50,391 bases of DNA, taken from the NCBI GenBank assembly GCA_012517065.1, contig JAAYVR010000173.1, positions 1 to 50,391 of the forward strand. Reading direction: 5' to 3'. This document shows, one piece after another, positions 18,870-26,500 of this stretch; the first letter of the stretch is position 1; each line of letters starts with the position of its first letter. Made by a program: the position numbers and the translations under genes. This stretch comes from Verrucomicrobiota bacterium. GTDB lineage: Bacteria; Verrucomicrobiota; Verrucomicrobiia; Limisphaerales; J093. The notes below the pieces were generated by a model that saw only the letters and a program-made list of their open reading frames with translations, had not been told where the DNA came from and did no database searches.

Positions 18870-19189
18870 TTCTCACCGGTCTTGCGGGGTTGCAAAGGCT
18901 CGACCATGATTGTATCGGCCAGTTTGGCGCTCAGGCCGAGTCGCACGTTGCAAACCCGGCATACGACATTCCTGTCTTGCAACAAGATCCTGATCTGTTG
19001 TTCTTCCCTCAAACCCATTTCCCGAAGCCGCCTGCACAGTTCCGGTGCTGCTTGAAGTTCCTTGATTCGAACCAGAGAACCTGGGGCAACCCGACTAAGC
19101 GGGCACACAGCCGGGTTGGCCGGCAGTTTCACCGAACACGTCGATTCAACAGTTCTCTGAGTCACGCCGGTCAAAGGTAGGACCGCCAA
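18866..19189 (-). CDS. FeoA-like protein with cysteine-bearing N-terminal extension
   Basis: This 107-residue protein has a C-terminal FeoA/SH3-like core (GSLVRIKELQ, RRLREMGLREEQQIRILLQ, VRLGLSAKLADTIMV). A leader of about 35 residues precedes it and contains C18 and C29 (STCSVKLPANPAVCPLSRV). A CxxC pair (VVCRVCN) lies within the core. It leads the feo operon and overlaps feoA by four bases. By family it should be a regulatory partner of FeoB; the cysteines could bind iron or an iron-sulfur cluster, as proposed for FeoC proteins, but this is inference. No FeoC winged helix is present in the operon. Confidence 0.82.
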   Translation of the reverse strand: MAVLPLTGVTQRTVESTCSVKLPANPAVCPLSRVAPGSLVRIKELQAAPELCRRLREMGLREEQQIRILLQDRNVVCRVCNVRLGLSAKLADTIMVEPLQPRKTGEK

Positions 19190-19226
19190 GCCCCGTACGC
19201 AAGAGCTTTGGCGATTGGCGCGCTAA
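19190..19226. other. feo operon upstream region (start)
   Basis: This short sequence lies between the FeoA-like start and a 65-bp repeat. Any feo promoter must overlap the repeats at 19227-19606, since no other non-coding DNA separates the operon from them. Confidence 0.3.
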
Positions 19227-19291
19227 CCCGGAAACCACTCCGCCTTACCAGTCAGAGACAACCAAAGCCCCATTTCTGTGAGATTTCCGTG
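19227..19291 (+). repeat. 65-bp palindromic repeat, copy 3
   Basis: The left arm is CCCGGAAACCACTCCG; the right arm ends TGAGATTTCCGTGG. The interior is diverged (CCTTACCAGTCAGAGACAAC). It sits upstream of both the feo operon (minus) and the CPBP gene (plus), so copies are not restricted to gene 3' ends. It is preceded by CTAA, as in copies at 3686 and 42629. Confidence 0.72.
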
Positions 19292-19606
19292 GGCCTGCAT
19301 GTTTCGCAGCCCGGCGGGGCCGGAACCAAAGTCGCCTGACGGGCAGCGCCCCCGGCCCTTGCACCCCGCGGACGTTCAGACACGCCGGGCTGGGAAATAT
19401 GCCACGCGACTCCGTCGCAAGGAAGAGCGCGCTGATCCCAATGGTTTCGCACGCGCTGCGGCGGATGCAATGGGCGTTGGCAGGCGCGAAGCGCTTGGAG
19501 TGCGGCAGCTTGCTGCCGCTTTGTTACCAGGCGCAACCAACGTGCCTGGAACCGGATCGGCATGAAGCCGCAAACAACGTGTCTGTCCCCATATCGGCCA
19601 CGCTGG
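19292..19606 (-). repeat. Composite mosaic repeat block (feo / CPBP spacer), inverted
   Basis: This is the reverse-complement order of the 7722-7962 and 36670-36907 blocks. The 108-bp inverted-end module occupies about 19296-19404 (CATGTTTCGCAGCCCGGC ... GCCGGGCTGGGAAATATG). The 130-bp module follows at about 19405-19535 (CTTCCTTGCGACGGAGTCGC on the minus strand). Then come CCAACGTGCCTGGAACC and a signature copy at 19577-19597 (CGTGTCTGTCCCCATATCGG). 19607-19668 shows nothing. Confidence 0.82.
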
Positions 19607-19668
19607 CTATCCAGGCCAACCATTTTTCAATGGCAAGAGTCTGCCCGTCTGCTTAGGGTAACACTCCG

Positions 19669-20760
19669 ATGTTGCCGTCCAAACCGTGGAAAGCCGAATC
19701 GTTGATTTGGTTGCTGATGAGCCTGTTTATTGCGCTCGGGTCGGTTGGTTTGGTGGCGTCTTTGGTGGATCAATGGCTCGCAAGTCCGTTGATGGTTTCA
19801 GAACGGGACTTGAAAGACTTTGGGAAGTTGGTGTTCAGACTCAAATCGCGCTCTGATGACGTGTCGGCGTATCTGGCTGGCCGGCTTTCTGCGAAATGCA
19901 AGAGCGCGATCGATCAGTTCAAAGGCGAACCGAGAGATGTTGATGCTTTGAAACCGCTGTTGGTGGAGGAGCTGAACAAGATCATCGGCGGGCCGCTCAT
20001 TTATCAGGAAGCGCGCTTTTCAAGAATCCAATTGAGACCCGAAACCAAAAGGTCGCTGGACAGTCGAACCGGCCGATTGCAGTCGAGAAGGTTGAACAGG
20101 CTTTTGTTGGAGGACGCATATCCGGAGGAACTGGGAAGAACGGATTTGTCAGACAGCGCTACCGAAGCTCGCCAGGTATGGTTGCAGGTGGGGTTTACTC
20201 CTGTTTTCCAAGTAATAACTTTCTTTCTGGTAGGGCGTTTCTTGAAGAAAAACAACATGACATGGGCCGAGGCCTTTGGTTCTGCGACGCGTGGTCTTGG
20301 ACGGAACGTGCTGTTGGCGATTGGGTCGGTCTTGTTTGTAATGCCAGTTTCTCTGGGGCTGTTGTGGCTGTCGCGCAAGGTGATGGAGTTTTGGGTTCTA
20401 ACACCGGAATTGCAGACAATGGTGAAAGCCCTTGAATCTGCACAAAGCTGGGACCAATACATTTTGCTGGGCGTGACGGCGATCCTCCTTGCGCCGGCAT
20501 GGGAAGAATTGGTGTTCCGCGGCATACTGTTCTCCGCAGTGAAACAGGCCGGGTTCCCCCGTCTGGCGTGGATAGGAACATCATTGTTGTTTGCCGCAGT
20601 TCATGTGAACCTTGTGACGTTCCTTTCCCTGTTCGCTGTGGGAGCTGTCATGGTGTGGTTGTACCAGCGGACGGAGAACCTTGTTGCGCCGATTTTTGCG
20701 CATGCACTGTTTAACGGGGTTAACTTTGCATGGATGATAATTGGCAACTCACATTTTTGA
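19669..20760 (+). CDS. CPBP family intramembrane metalloprotease (Abi/CAAX-type)
   Basis: This 363-residue membrane protein has an N-terminal transmembrane segment (LIWLLMSLFIALGSVGLVASL), a soluble region of about 145 residues, then further membrane helices. The CPBP glutamic-protease motifs are EE in PAWEELVFRGIL (near residue 280), the histidine in FAAVHVNLVTF, and the histidine/asparagine in FAHALFNGVNF. Such proteins cleave prenylated or membrane peptides, or act in bacteriocin self-immunity; the target here is unknown. It is followed by thiL after 12 bp, and then tsaE and tsaB with overlaps, so it may head a four-gene transcript. Confidence 0.88.
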   Translation: MLPSKPWKAESLIWLLMSLFIALGSVGLVASLVDQWLASPLMVSERDLKDFGKLVFRLKSRSDDVSAYLAGRLSAKCKSAIDQFKGEPRDVDALKPLLVEELNKIIGGPLIYQEARFSRIQLRPETKRSLDSRTGRLQSRRLNRLLLEDAYPEELGRTDLSDSATEARQVWLQVGFTPVFQVITFFLVGRFLKKNNMTWAEAFGSATRGLGRNVLLAIGSVLFVMPVSLGLLWLSRKVMEFWVLTPELQTMVKALESAQSWDQYILLGVTAILLAPAWEELVFRGILFSAVKQAGFPRLAWIGTSLLFAAVHVNLVTFLSLFAVGAVMVWLYQRTENLVAPIFAHALFNGVNFAWMIIGNSHF

Positions 20761-20772
20761 GCCCGGACCGGC

Positions 20773-21708
20773 ATGAACGAACTCGAACTCATTCAAAATC
20801 TGATACCCATGTTGCCCACAAACAGCGCAGTTGTGACGGGCGCGGGGGACGATTGTGCAGTGGTGGACGTGGGTTTGCCGGACAAACACTTGCTGTTAAA
20901 GACGGACGCGGTTGTCGAAGGCATCCATTTCACCGCAGACGCTGTCGGGTCGGCGGTTGGCCACAAGGCTCTGGGCCGGTGTCTCAGCGATGTCGCTGCC
21001 ATGGGCGGGGTTCCTTTATGCGCAGTTGTGACCATTGGCTTGCCGAGTGGCTTCGAGTTCGAGCGCGTTCGATCGATTTATGAAGGCATGGCGAACCTTG
21101 CCCGGCGCTACGACGTGGCGATCGTTGGAGGCGAAACCACTGCGAGCCCCGAGCGCGTGTTTATCTCCGTCGCTGTCTTGGGCACGGTTCCAAAGTCGGC
21201 TTGCATTCTCAGGTCCGGTGCACAACCAGGCGACGCGATTTTTGTCTCAGGCACGCTTGGCGGGTCAATGGCAGGGAAACATCTCGAGTTTGAACCTCGA
21301 TTGCGGCAGGGGCAGTGGCTTGCGGCACGAGGCACGGTGCACGCAATGATCGATTTGAGCGATGGATTGGCGACTGACCTTCGGCATCTTCTCGATGCGA
21401 GCCACGTTGGAGCCGAATTGCTCGCAGAAGCTATCCCCGTCAGCGAAGTCGCCAAAAAACGCGCAAGACAAACCAGCGATACAAAACTGGCCCCGCTGAC
21501 GGCGGCCCTGACCGAAGGCGAAGACTTCGAGCTGCTGTTCACCGTTCTGCCATCTGACGCTGTGCCGCTCCTTGATGCATGGAAAGCCGAATTCCCCGAA
21601 TTGAAACTGAGTTGCATCGGCAAAATTACGGCTGAACACGGCTTGCGCATCCGCGACCGCCGGGGAACACGCCCCTTGGAGGAACATGGTTACATTCATT
21701 TCGAATAG
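20773..21708 (+). CDS. thiL: Thiamine-monophosphate kinase
   Basis: This 311-residue cytoplasmic enzyme phosphorylates thiamine monophosphate to thiamine diphosphate, the last step of cofactor synthesis. Motifs include GAGDDCAVVD (metal-binding acidic residues), KTDAVVEGIHF, GHKALGRCLSDVAAMGG, VGGETTASP and the C-terminal MIDLSDGLATDL and LTEGEDFELLF. All are standard for ThiL. It overlaps tsaE by 23 bp. Thiamine genes thiD and thiC lie 7-10 kb away. Confidence 0.95.
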   Translation: MNELELIQNLIPMLPTNSAVVTGAGDDCAVVDVGLPDKHLLLKTDAVVEGIHFTADAVGSAVGHKALGRCLSDVAAMGGVPLCAVVTIGLPSGFEFERVRSIYEGMANLARRYDVAIVGGETTASPERVFISVAVLGTVPKSACILRSGAQPGDAIFVSGTLGGSMAGKHLEFEPRLRQGQWLAARGTVHAMIDLSDGLATDLRHLLDASHVGAELLAEAIPVSEVAKKRARQTSDTKLAPLTAALTEGEDFELLFTVLPSDAVPLLDAWKAEFPELKLSCIGKITAEHGLRIRDRRGTRPLEEHGYIHFE

Positions 21709-22138
21709 CGAAGCCGACACTGTGGCGTTGGGAATTGAGTGGGGGAAAGAGGCTGGGCCCGGCTGGGTGTTTGGGCTGACCGGCCCCTTGGGCGCTGGCA
21801 AGACACGCCTTGTCCGAGGGATAGCGCAGGGATTGGATGTGAAATCACGCGTTCGCTCCCCAACTTTCACCCTAGTGCATGAGTACACCGGCGGTAAATG
21901 GCCGCTTTTTCACATAGACCTTTACCGCGTTGAAACTATGGACCAATTTGAAAGTGCGGGTCTGGACCAATACCTGTTTTCACCCGAAGGCGTAACAGTG
22001 ATTGAATGGTTCAACCATTGGCCGGCTGGCGAAAGAGGACCAATGCCGACAAGCCCCGGACATCGCATTCGGCGTGTGGCCATCCAGGTCCTAAACGAAA
22101 ACGCGCGGCGCATAATGTATGAAGATTCTTGCACTTGA
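21686..22138 (+). CDS. tsaE: tRNA t6A37 threonylcarbamoyladenosine ATPase subunit
   Basis: This 150-residue ATPase works with TsaB and TsaD to make the t6A modification at position 37 of ANN-decoding tRNAs. A P-loop GPLGAGKT spans residues 33-40. The switch-type SPTFTLVHEY and the acidic HIDLYRVE segment follow, then EWFNHWP. It overlaps thiL by 23 bp upstream and tsaB by 20 bp downstream, pointing to translational coupling with tsaB. tsaD is not in the window. Confidence 0.93.
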   Translation: MVTFISNSEADTVALGIEWGKEAGPGWVFGLTGPLGAGKTRLVRGIAQGLDVKSRVRSPTFTLVHEYTGGKWPLFHIDLYRVETMDQFESAGLDQYLFSPEGVTVIEWFNHWPAGERGPMPTSPGHRIRRVAIQVLNENARRIMYEDSCT

Positions 22139-22778
22139 GTTCTCGTCCCGAATACGAGGCGTTGCCGCGGTCGAGATCGGACCGGGTGCACAACCTGCGG
22201 CAGTAGCAACTGTTTCAGATGTTGGCAGCAGGGGCACCCGAGCATTTCAACTCATAACAACGGTCTTGAAAAATGCAGCTTGGGAACGCGAGAACGTTGA
22301 TGCAATCGCCGTCGGCCTCGGACCAGGAAGCTACCACGGCATCCGTGTCGCAATAGCAATCGCCCAGGGCTGGTCTATGGGCAAACAAGTGAGGCTGATC
22401 GGCGTGAGCAGTGCCGAAGCGCTGGCGGCGATGCTCGCCTTGAAGGGACAAAAAGAACCTTTCACCGTGGTTATCGACGCGCAACGCGGCGAGTTCTATC
22501 GTGCAGACTACACAGTCGAATCGGGCGTTGCCAGAGAAGTCGGTGCTCTACGTCTGGCCAAAGCAGCCGACATCCAGGAGTGTTTGAAGAGCGGCAGAAA
22601 CCTGTTCGGGCCTGACTTGTCCGGTCGCCTGCCCGGCATCCGCGAAGCATTCCCTGCAGCAACAACCGTCGGTTACCTCGCCGCCAGGCTGCCCCTTGAA
22701 ACGCCGGGTGCATCGCTGGAGCCGATTTACCTGCGCGAAACGTCTTTCGTCAAAGCGCCACCACCAAGATTCGCATAA
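22119..22778 (+). CDS. tsaB: tRNA t6A37 threonylcarbamoyladenosine biosynthesis protein
   Basis: This 219-residue ASKHA-fold protein is the TsaD partner in t6A synthesis. The N-terminal MKILALEFSS is the family start, followed by GLGPGSYHGIRVAIAIAQG (the conserved GPGSxTGxR region, with H replacing T) and VVIDAQRGEFY (DAR-type motif). The C-terminal PIYLRE is typical. Its start lies within tsaE. It is followed by a 900-bp repeat-bearing spacer. Confidence 0.93.
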   Translation: MKILALEFSSRIRGVAAVEIGPGAQPAAVATVSDVGSRGTRAFQLITTVLKNAAWERENVDAIAVGLGPGSYHGIRVAIAIAQGWSMGKQVRLIGVSSAEALAAMLALKGQKEPFTVVIDAQRGEFYRADYTVESGVAREVGALRLAKAADIQECLKSGRNLFGPDLSGRLPGIREAFPAATTVGYLAARLPLETPGASLEPIYLRETSFVKAPPPRFA

Positions 22779-22789
22779 CAGTCTCACCT

Positions 22790-22945
22790 GTCCCCGATAA
22801 AGTGACAGGCTCGTTGTTTGGGTTTCGCCCCCGGATTGCGGCATGGCTGGCGAATTGTCCTTTGTTGCAATCGGCGGCTGCCGAAGTCTGTGGGGAACCC
22901 ATCGCATGCTGATATGGGGACAGACACGTTGTTTCTGGTGCGGGA
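22790..22945 (+). repeat. Mosaic repeat block downstream of tsaB
   Basis: It contains GTGACAGGCTCGTTGTTTGG (22801-22820), the spacer module with GGATTGCGGCATGGC, and a GCAATCGGCGGCTGCCGAAG stretch. A signature copy GGGGACAGACACGTTGTTT lies at about 22916-22934. It has the same order as 7547-7690, 12357-12530 and 40112-40245, but the 130-bp and 108-bp modules are absent here. Confidence 0.8.
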
Positions 22946-23527
22946 GGCTGCCATTCCTAAAACGGTGCTTGTGTTGGTCTATGGGTGTGGGCCGACAGTT
23001 GGCGGGCAATGGCCAGCGAACCTCAACCCACAGTTGAGAAGTTTATCTGAGACTCAGTCTTGGCTGGGCAGTAACGCGCGGAACTACCGCGTGGCGAGAA
23101 GAAAAAGTATGGCTGGAACCAAGGACCAGAGTGTGACCACGCCGACGAAGTGAAACACTGTTTTTGGCCTCTTCATGACAAGACTCTCGGTGTTGAGAAA
23201 TTTCGTCTCAGCTTTACCCGTACACGAACGGCCGCAATATCGCAGAAAACGTGACACAGGCAAGTAAAAATTATTAACAGCCGTCGCTGTCAATTGTCCT
23301 ATCCTTGGGCGTCATGCACTCCTGCTACTTGGACAAGCCAAAATATTTGACAGCACCGTTGGGCATTCTGGAATCGCTGAGTAGCTTAACTGGCGAAGAG
23401 ACGTGAGTTGAATTGGCAGAGAAAAGCGTGTCAGCGAACCAGCCAGATTCTAGCGGGGCGAGCACGGTGCCCAAGCCAACGGCAGTCCGGCGGGCGGCAT
23501 GGCGCTGCATGCCCGGTTAGTCCGAGG
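22946..23527. other. Non-coding spacer with one possible micro-ORF
   Basis: Apart from the 30-codon candidate at 23084-23176 and a TTGACA-like -35 on the minus strand at 23293-23288, I see nothing recognisable here. Confidence 0.4.
23084..23176 (-). CDS. Candidate 30-residue single-pass membrane micropeptide
   Basis: A minus-strand ATG at 23176 opens a 30-codon frame: a basic start (MKRPKTVFHF), a hydrophobic core (VGVVTLWSLVPAILFLL) and a short polar end (ATR). This positive-inside hairpin-less layout is that of a single-pass micropeptide. A TTGACA box (23293-23288, minus) lies about 110 bp upstream, but a matching -10 is poor and the ribosome-binding site is weak. The frame stays open upstream to 23293 with a less protein-like sequence. 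No homolog is recognised; it could be chance. Confidence 0.3.
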   Translation of the reverse strand: MKRPKTVFHFVGVVTLWSLVPAILFLLATR

Positions 23528-23609
23528 CAGGGCTTCGCTAGCCCGCATATTTCATACCCTGAGCAGTCTGCGAAACGGGTGTCTTCAGGCGACCAAGGAA
23601 TATGCGGGC
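23528..23609 (-). repeat. Repeat module adjoining 65-bp repeat copy 4
   Basis: This is the inverse of the 12169-12232 module: CTGAGCAGTCTGCGAAACGG and then CCAAGGAATATGCGGGCCCC, running into the 65-bp repeat. The pairing of this module with the 65-bp element at both sites, in the same relative order, shows they move or are copied together. Confidence 0.7.
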
Positions 23610-23674
23610 CCCGGAAATCTCACCGGAATGAAGCTTTGGGTGTCTTGAGCTGGTCAAACGGTGAGATTTCCGGG
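23610..23674 (-). repeat. 65-bp palindromic repeat, copy 4 (best conserved)
   Basis: It has perfect 16-bp inverted ends: CCCGGAAATCTCACCG (23610-23625) and CGGTGAGATTTCCGGG (23659-23674), around a 33-bp asymmetric interior. It abuts the hypB stop codon (complement CTA at 23675-23677). It can fold into a strong hairpin and may serve as the terminator of the fumarase-hyp operon. Confidence 0.9.
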
Positions 23675-24526
23675 CTAGCGGATGGGACGAACGCGCGAGG
23701 AAAGGAAATCCAGCCACGCACTCATTCCCTCGCCGGTCTTGGCTGAGAGTTCGAAAATGACGGCGTGGTGGCTGATTTTGCGGAGGTTTGCAATTGCGTT
23801 TTCGCGGTTCCAGCCAGCCGCGGCTGCGAGGTCGGATTTTGTTATTAGAGCGACATTGGCAGAGTGGAAGAGGGGAGGGTACTTGAGCGGTTTGTCTTCG
23901 CCCTCGGTTACTGAGAGAAGGACCACGCGCAGGTTTTCCCCGAGATCGTATGCTGCGGGGCAGACAAGGTTCCCGACGTTTTCAATTATGAGCAGGTCGA
24001 TCGAATCGAGGTCGAGCTTGGCACATGCCTGCTCGATCATGGCGGCGTCGAGGTGACACACTGTGCCGGTGTTGACCTGCACCGCGGGTATGTTTGCTGC
24101 GCGGAGGCGGGCGGCGTCGTTGTCGGTGGCAAGGTCGCCTACTATGACACCGGTCCTGAATCGTCCTGAACTCGCAAGGGCTGTTTGCTGGATGAGTGTT
24201 GTCTTGCCCGAGCCGGGGGAGGAGAGGACGTTGATGACGAACACTCCTTTTGCGCGGAAGAAACCTCTGTTGCGTTCGGCGATCCTCTCGTTCTTGGTCA
24301 GGAGCGACCTGTTCAGCTCGACGACTTGCCGTTTGCTCTGGTCAGAGTCGTGGAGGGTTGAATCCGCGTGATCGTGGTGATGCGGAGGTTGATGCGGGTG
24401 GTCGTGCGGCTCATCGCCATGATGATCTGTACTGGGCACAGCCGTTCCGTGAGCGGTGTCACCCGCTCCGGGTTGGGGGACCGCTTGTTTGCTTTCGCCT
24501 AATCCACATCCGCATTCCGTACACAT
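23675..24526 (-). CDS. hypB: Hydrogenase nickel incorporation GTPase HypB
   Basis: This 283-residue G3E-family GTPase inserts nickel into [NiFe]-hydrogenase, and in some species into urease. It starts with MCTECGCG, the N-terminal CxxCGC nickel motif. A histidine-rich stretch follows at about residues 34-60 (HHGDEPHDHPHQPPHHHDH), suited to nickel storage. The P-loop LSSPGSGKTTL begins near residue 101, followed by GVIVGDLATDNDAARL and a CHLDAAM metal site. The start at 24526 is fixed by MCTxCGC; the frame is open further upstream. One base separates it from the hypA stop. It is the last gene of a fumarase-hypA-hypB series; no hydrogenase structural gene is in the window. Confidence 0.94.
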   Translation of the reverse strand: MCTECGCGLGESKQAVPQPGAGDTAHGTAVPSTDHHGDEPHDHPHQPPHHHDHADSTLHDSDQSKRQVVELNRSLLTKNERIAERNRGFFRAKGVFVINVLSSPGSGKTTLIQQTALASSGRFRTGVIVGDLATDNDAARLRAANIPAVQVNTGTVCHLDAAMIEQACAKLDLDSIDLLIIENVGNLVCPAAYDLGENLRVVLLSVTEGEDKPLKYPPLFHSANVALITKSDLAAAAGWNRENAIANLRKISHHAVIFELSAKTGEGMSAWLDFLSSRVRPIR

Positions 24527-24527
24527 T

Positions 24528-24869
24528 TCAAGACACCTCCACACTCGCAAGGTCAAGCTCTGTACCACGCCGCAATTCGCTGCTGATTTCGTGGCATTTA
24601 GGGCATTCGTTGATGAAATCCTCGCATTCGAACTCCGATTGACATTTCGAGCACCAGCACACAGCCGGGACGCGATCGATTTCGAGCACGGCGCCTTCTG
24701 CCGGTGTTCCGCGGCAAACGACATCGAATGCGAACCGGAGTGCATCGGGAACGACGCCGCTCATGGCGCCGACGCGCAACCGGAGTCTGTGAACCCGGCT
24801 TGCGCCTGCAGACGCAGCGTAATCCAACGCCATGCGGACCGCTTCCTGCATCAAGCCCACCTCGTGCAT
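24528..24869 (-). CDS. hypA: Hydrogenase/urease nickel chaperone HypA
   Basis: This 113-residue metallochaperone has a nickel-binding N terminus, MHE (M1, H2, E3), as required in the family. A structural zinc site follows from two CxxC pairs (CSKC and CPKC, with nearby CW and FEC cysteines). The pattern GAMSGVVPDALRFAFDV is typical of the central domain. It lies 33 bp after the fumarase beta gene and 1 bp before hypB, so all four genes probably share one transcript. Confidence 0.93.
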   Translation of the reverse strand: MHEVGLMQEAVRMALDYAASAGASRVHRLRLRVGAMSGVVPDALRFAFDVVCRGTPAEGAVLEIDRVPAVCWCSKCQSEFECEDFINECPKCHEISSELRRGTELDLASVEVS

Positions 24870-24902
24870 TCGAAAACTCCCGTGGTTGTGCGCATGAACT
24901 TG

Positions 24903-25499
24903 TTATGCCGAATTGGACAGCGCTCTTGCAAGCTCGGTTTGACTGGACGCGCGAATCAGCTCGTGTAATGAGTTCCCGTTTGCGTCCATGGTGACGACCG
25001 CCGGGAAATCTTTTACTGCGAGTTTCCACATTGCTTCTGGAGCGCCAAATTCATCGAGGAACCAGACGCTTTGCACGGCGGTGACGCATTCTGCCAGCAC
25101 CTGCGCTGCGCCGCCCACGGCATGGAGATACACGCAACCGTACTGCCTCAAAGCCTCCAACGTTTTGCTGCCCATTCCACCTTTCCCGATGACAGCCCTT
25201 AGGCCGAATTTGCGAATGATCTCTGCCTGGTACGGTTCCTCCCGAAAAGATGTGGTCGGGCCGGCAGCAACAATTTGCCATCGGCCGTCGTCTCCGCGAA
25301 CTGCGACCGGGCCGCAGTGGTAAACGACACCGCCACGCAGGTCCGCTCCGCCGGGCAGATCGCCGCCGGTCGCGAGGTGTTTGTGGACTGCGTCGCGTGC
25401 TGTGTACACGATACCGGTGATGGCGACCCTGTCGCCGACGCGCAATTCTCTGACGCGTTCATCGCTCAACGGCGTTTGCAATGGTTTTGGGTTGCTCAC
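24903..25499 (-). CDS. Class I fumarate hydratase, beta subunit / C-terminal half
   Basis: This protein of about 198 residues matches the C-terminal swivel domain of iron-sulfur fumarases and L(+)-tartrate dehydratase beta. Motifs include LRVGDRVAITGIVYTARDAVHK, read as consecutive parts: GDxVxITGxIYTARDAAH-type, then VYHCGPV, AAGPTTSFRE, VIGKGGMGSKT and YLHAVGGAAQVL. The start is uncertain. ATG 25556 would overlap the alpha gene by 44 bp; GTG 25499 lies 13 bp past the alpha stop and just before the conserved region. With the alpha subunit it interconverts fumarate and malate. Confidence 0.92.
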   Translation of the reverse strand: MSNPKPLQTPLSDERVRELRVGDRVAITGIVYTARDAVHKHLATGGDLPGGADLRGGVVYHCGPVAVRGDDGRWQIVAAGPTTSFREEPYQAEIIRKFGLRAVIGKGGMGSKTLEALRQYGCVYLHAVGGAAQVLAECVTAVQSVWFLDEFGAPEAMWKLAVKDFPAVVTMDANGNSLHELIRASSQTELARALSNSA

Positions 25500-25512
25500 A
25501 GCGATTTCTGAT

Positions 25513-26391
25513 TCAATAGAGCCACTGTGTGATATGGCCTGTTTGGTCAAGGACAACCCCCTGGCGCCTGAACGCCCAGCACATGTAACTGACGGTGACG
25601 AAGTACGATGCCGGCAACCGGTTCAGGGCGCAGGCTTTGGCGGCCAGCAACGTCGTCTTGCCGCCGAAACCCATCGGCCCAATCCCGAGCCCGTTCGCGG
25701 ATCGCAATATGTCCTCCTCGAAATCGCGAAGGGTCGGATCAGGGTTCGTGTCATCCAAACGGCGGAGGAACTGGGTCTTCGAGTGCTCGTACCCGGTCGC
25801 GCGATCACCTCCGATGCAGATGCCGAGGACGCCCGGGGAACATCCTTTTCCTTGGGCTTGAAAGACGGCGTGGAGAACCGCCTTGCGGCATCCTTCGAGG
25901 TTTCTGCCCGCGCCCAACCTGGGATCGGGAAGTGAATACTGTGCGCCGACATTTTCGCAGCCGCCGCCTTTGAGCATGAGTTTTATTGTGATGACTGGAT
26001 CTGAGCCATCTTCGAAATAGAAAGTCGGAGTTCCGGGGCCGACATTGGTGCCGTCGTTGCGGCCGGTGATGGGGTCAACTGAGTTTGGGCGCAAATAACC
26101 TTCTGCAGTAGCGGTCGTGACACATCTGCTGGCCAGTCTTCTGAATGCCGTTCGGTCAAATGATGTTGGCGCGGTGACGTAAAACAAGACACTGCCGGTA
26201 TCCTGGCAAATCGGGCGAGTTCTCGAGCAAGCCAAATCGATGTTGCGGTGGATGGTCTCGAATACCGATGCAGCGAGTGAATCGTTGGCTTCGCAGCTTC
26301 TTGCCAATAGAAGCGCCTTCCGCACATCTTGCGGGAGGTCGCAAGATGTGCGGCGGATCAATTCTGTCAATGATTGTTCCAGTGCTTGCAC
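25513..26391 (-). CDS. Class I fumarate hydratase, alpha subunit / N-terminal half
   Basis: This 292-residue oxygen-sensitive [4Fe-4S] hydro-lyase subunit carries the cluster cysteines: C62 in ICQDTG, then C145 in GGGCENVG and C184/C192 in GKGCSPGVLGICIGG. NDGTNVGPGTP and GPMGFGGKTT are further class I signatures. Two-subunit class I fumarase is typical of anaerobes and many environmental bacteria. L(+)-tartrate dehydratase is an alternative reading that sequence alone cannot exclude. It heads the operon with the beta subunit, hypA and hypB. It follows the secreted protein gene by about 110 bp on the same strand. Confidence 0.93.
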   Translation of the reverse strand: MQALEQSLTELIRRTSCDLPQDVRKALLLARSCEANDSLAASVFETIHRNIDLACSRTRPICQDTGSVLFYVTAPTSFDRTAFRRLASRCVTTATAEGYLRPNSVDPITGRNDGTNVGPGTPTFYFEDGSDPVITIKLMLKGGGCENVGAQYSLPDPRLGAGRNLEGCRKAVLHAVFQAQGKGCSPGVLGICIGGDRATGYEHSKTQFLRRLDDTNPDPTLRDFEEDILRSANGLGIGPMGFGGKTTLLAAKACALNRLPASYFVTVSYMCWAFRRQGVVLDQTGHITQWLY

Positions 26392-26500
26392 GCCCGGAGG
26401 AACCTAGCCCCCGGTCTCCGGGCTGTCAACGAACGCGAGTGCTTTGCCGGCCTTTGGACCCGTCATGGCCAAAGCCACTCCACGGCCAAAGCCATTCCGA

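Noticed and set aside
23675-24869. Evidence for a complete hydrogenase locus
   Set aside because: Only hypA and hypB are present; hypC-F and structural subunits are absent from the window.
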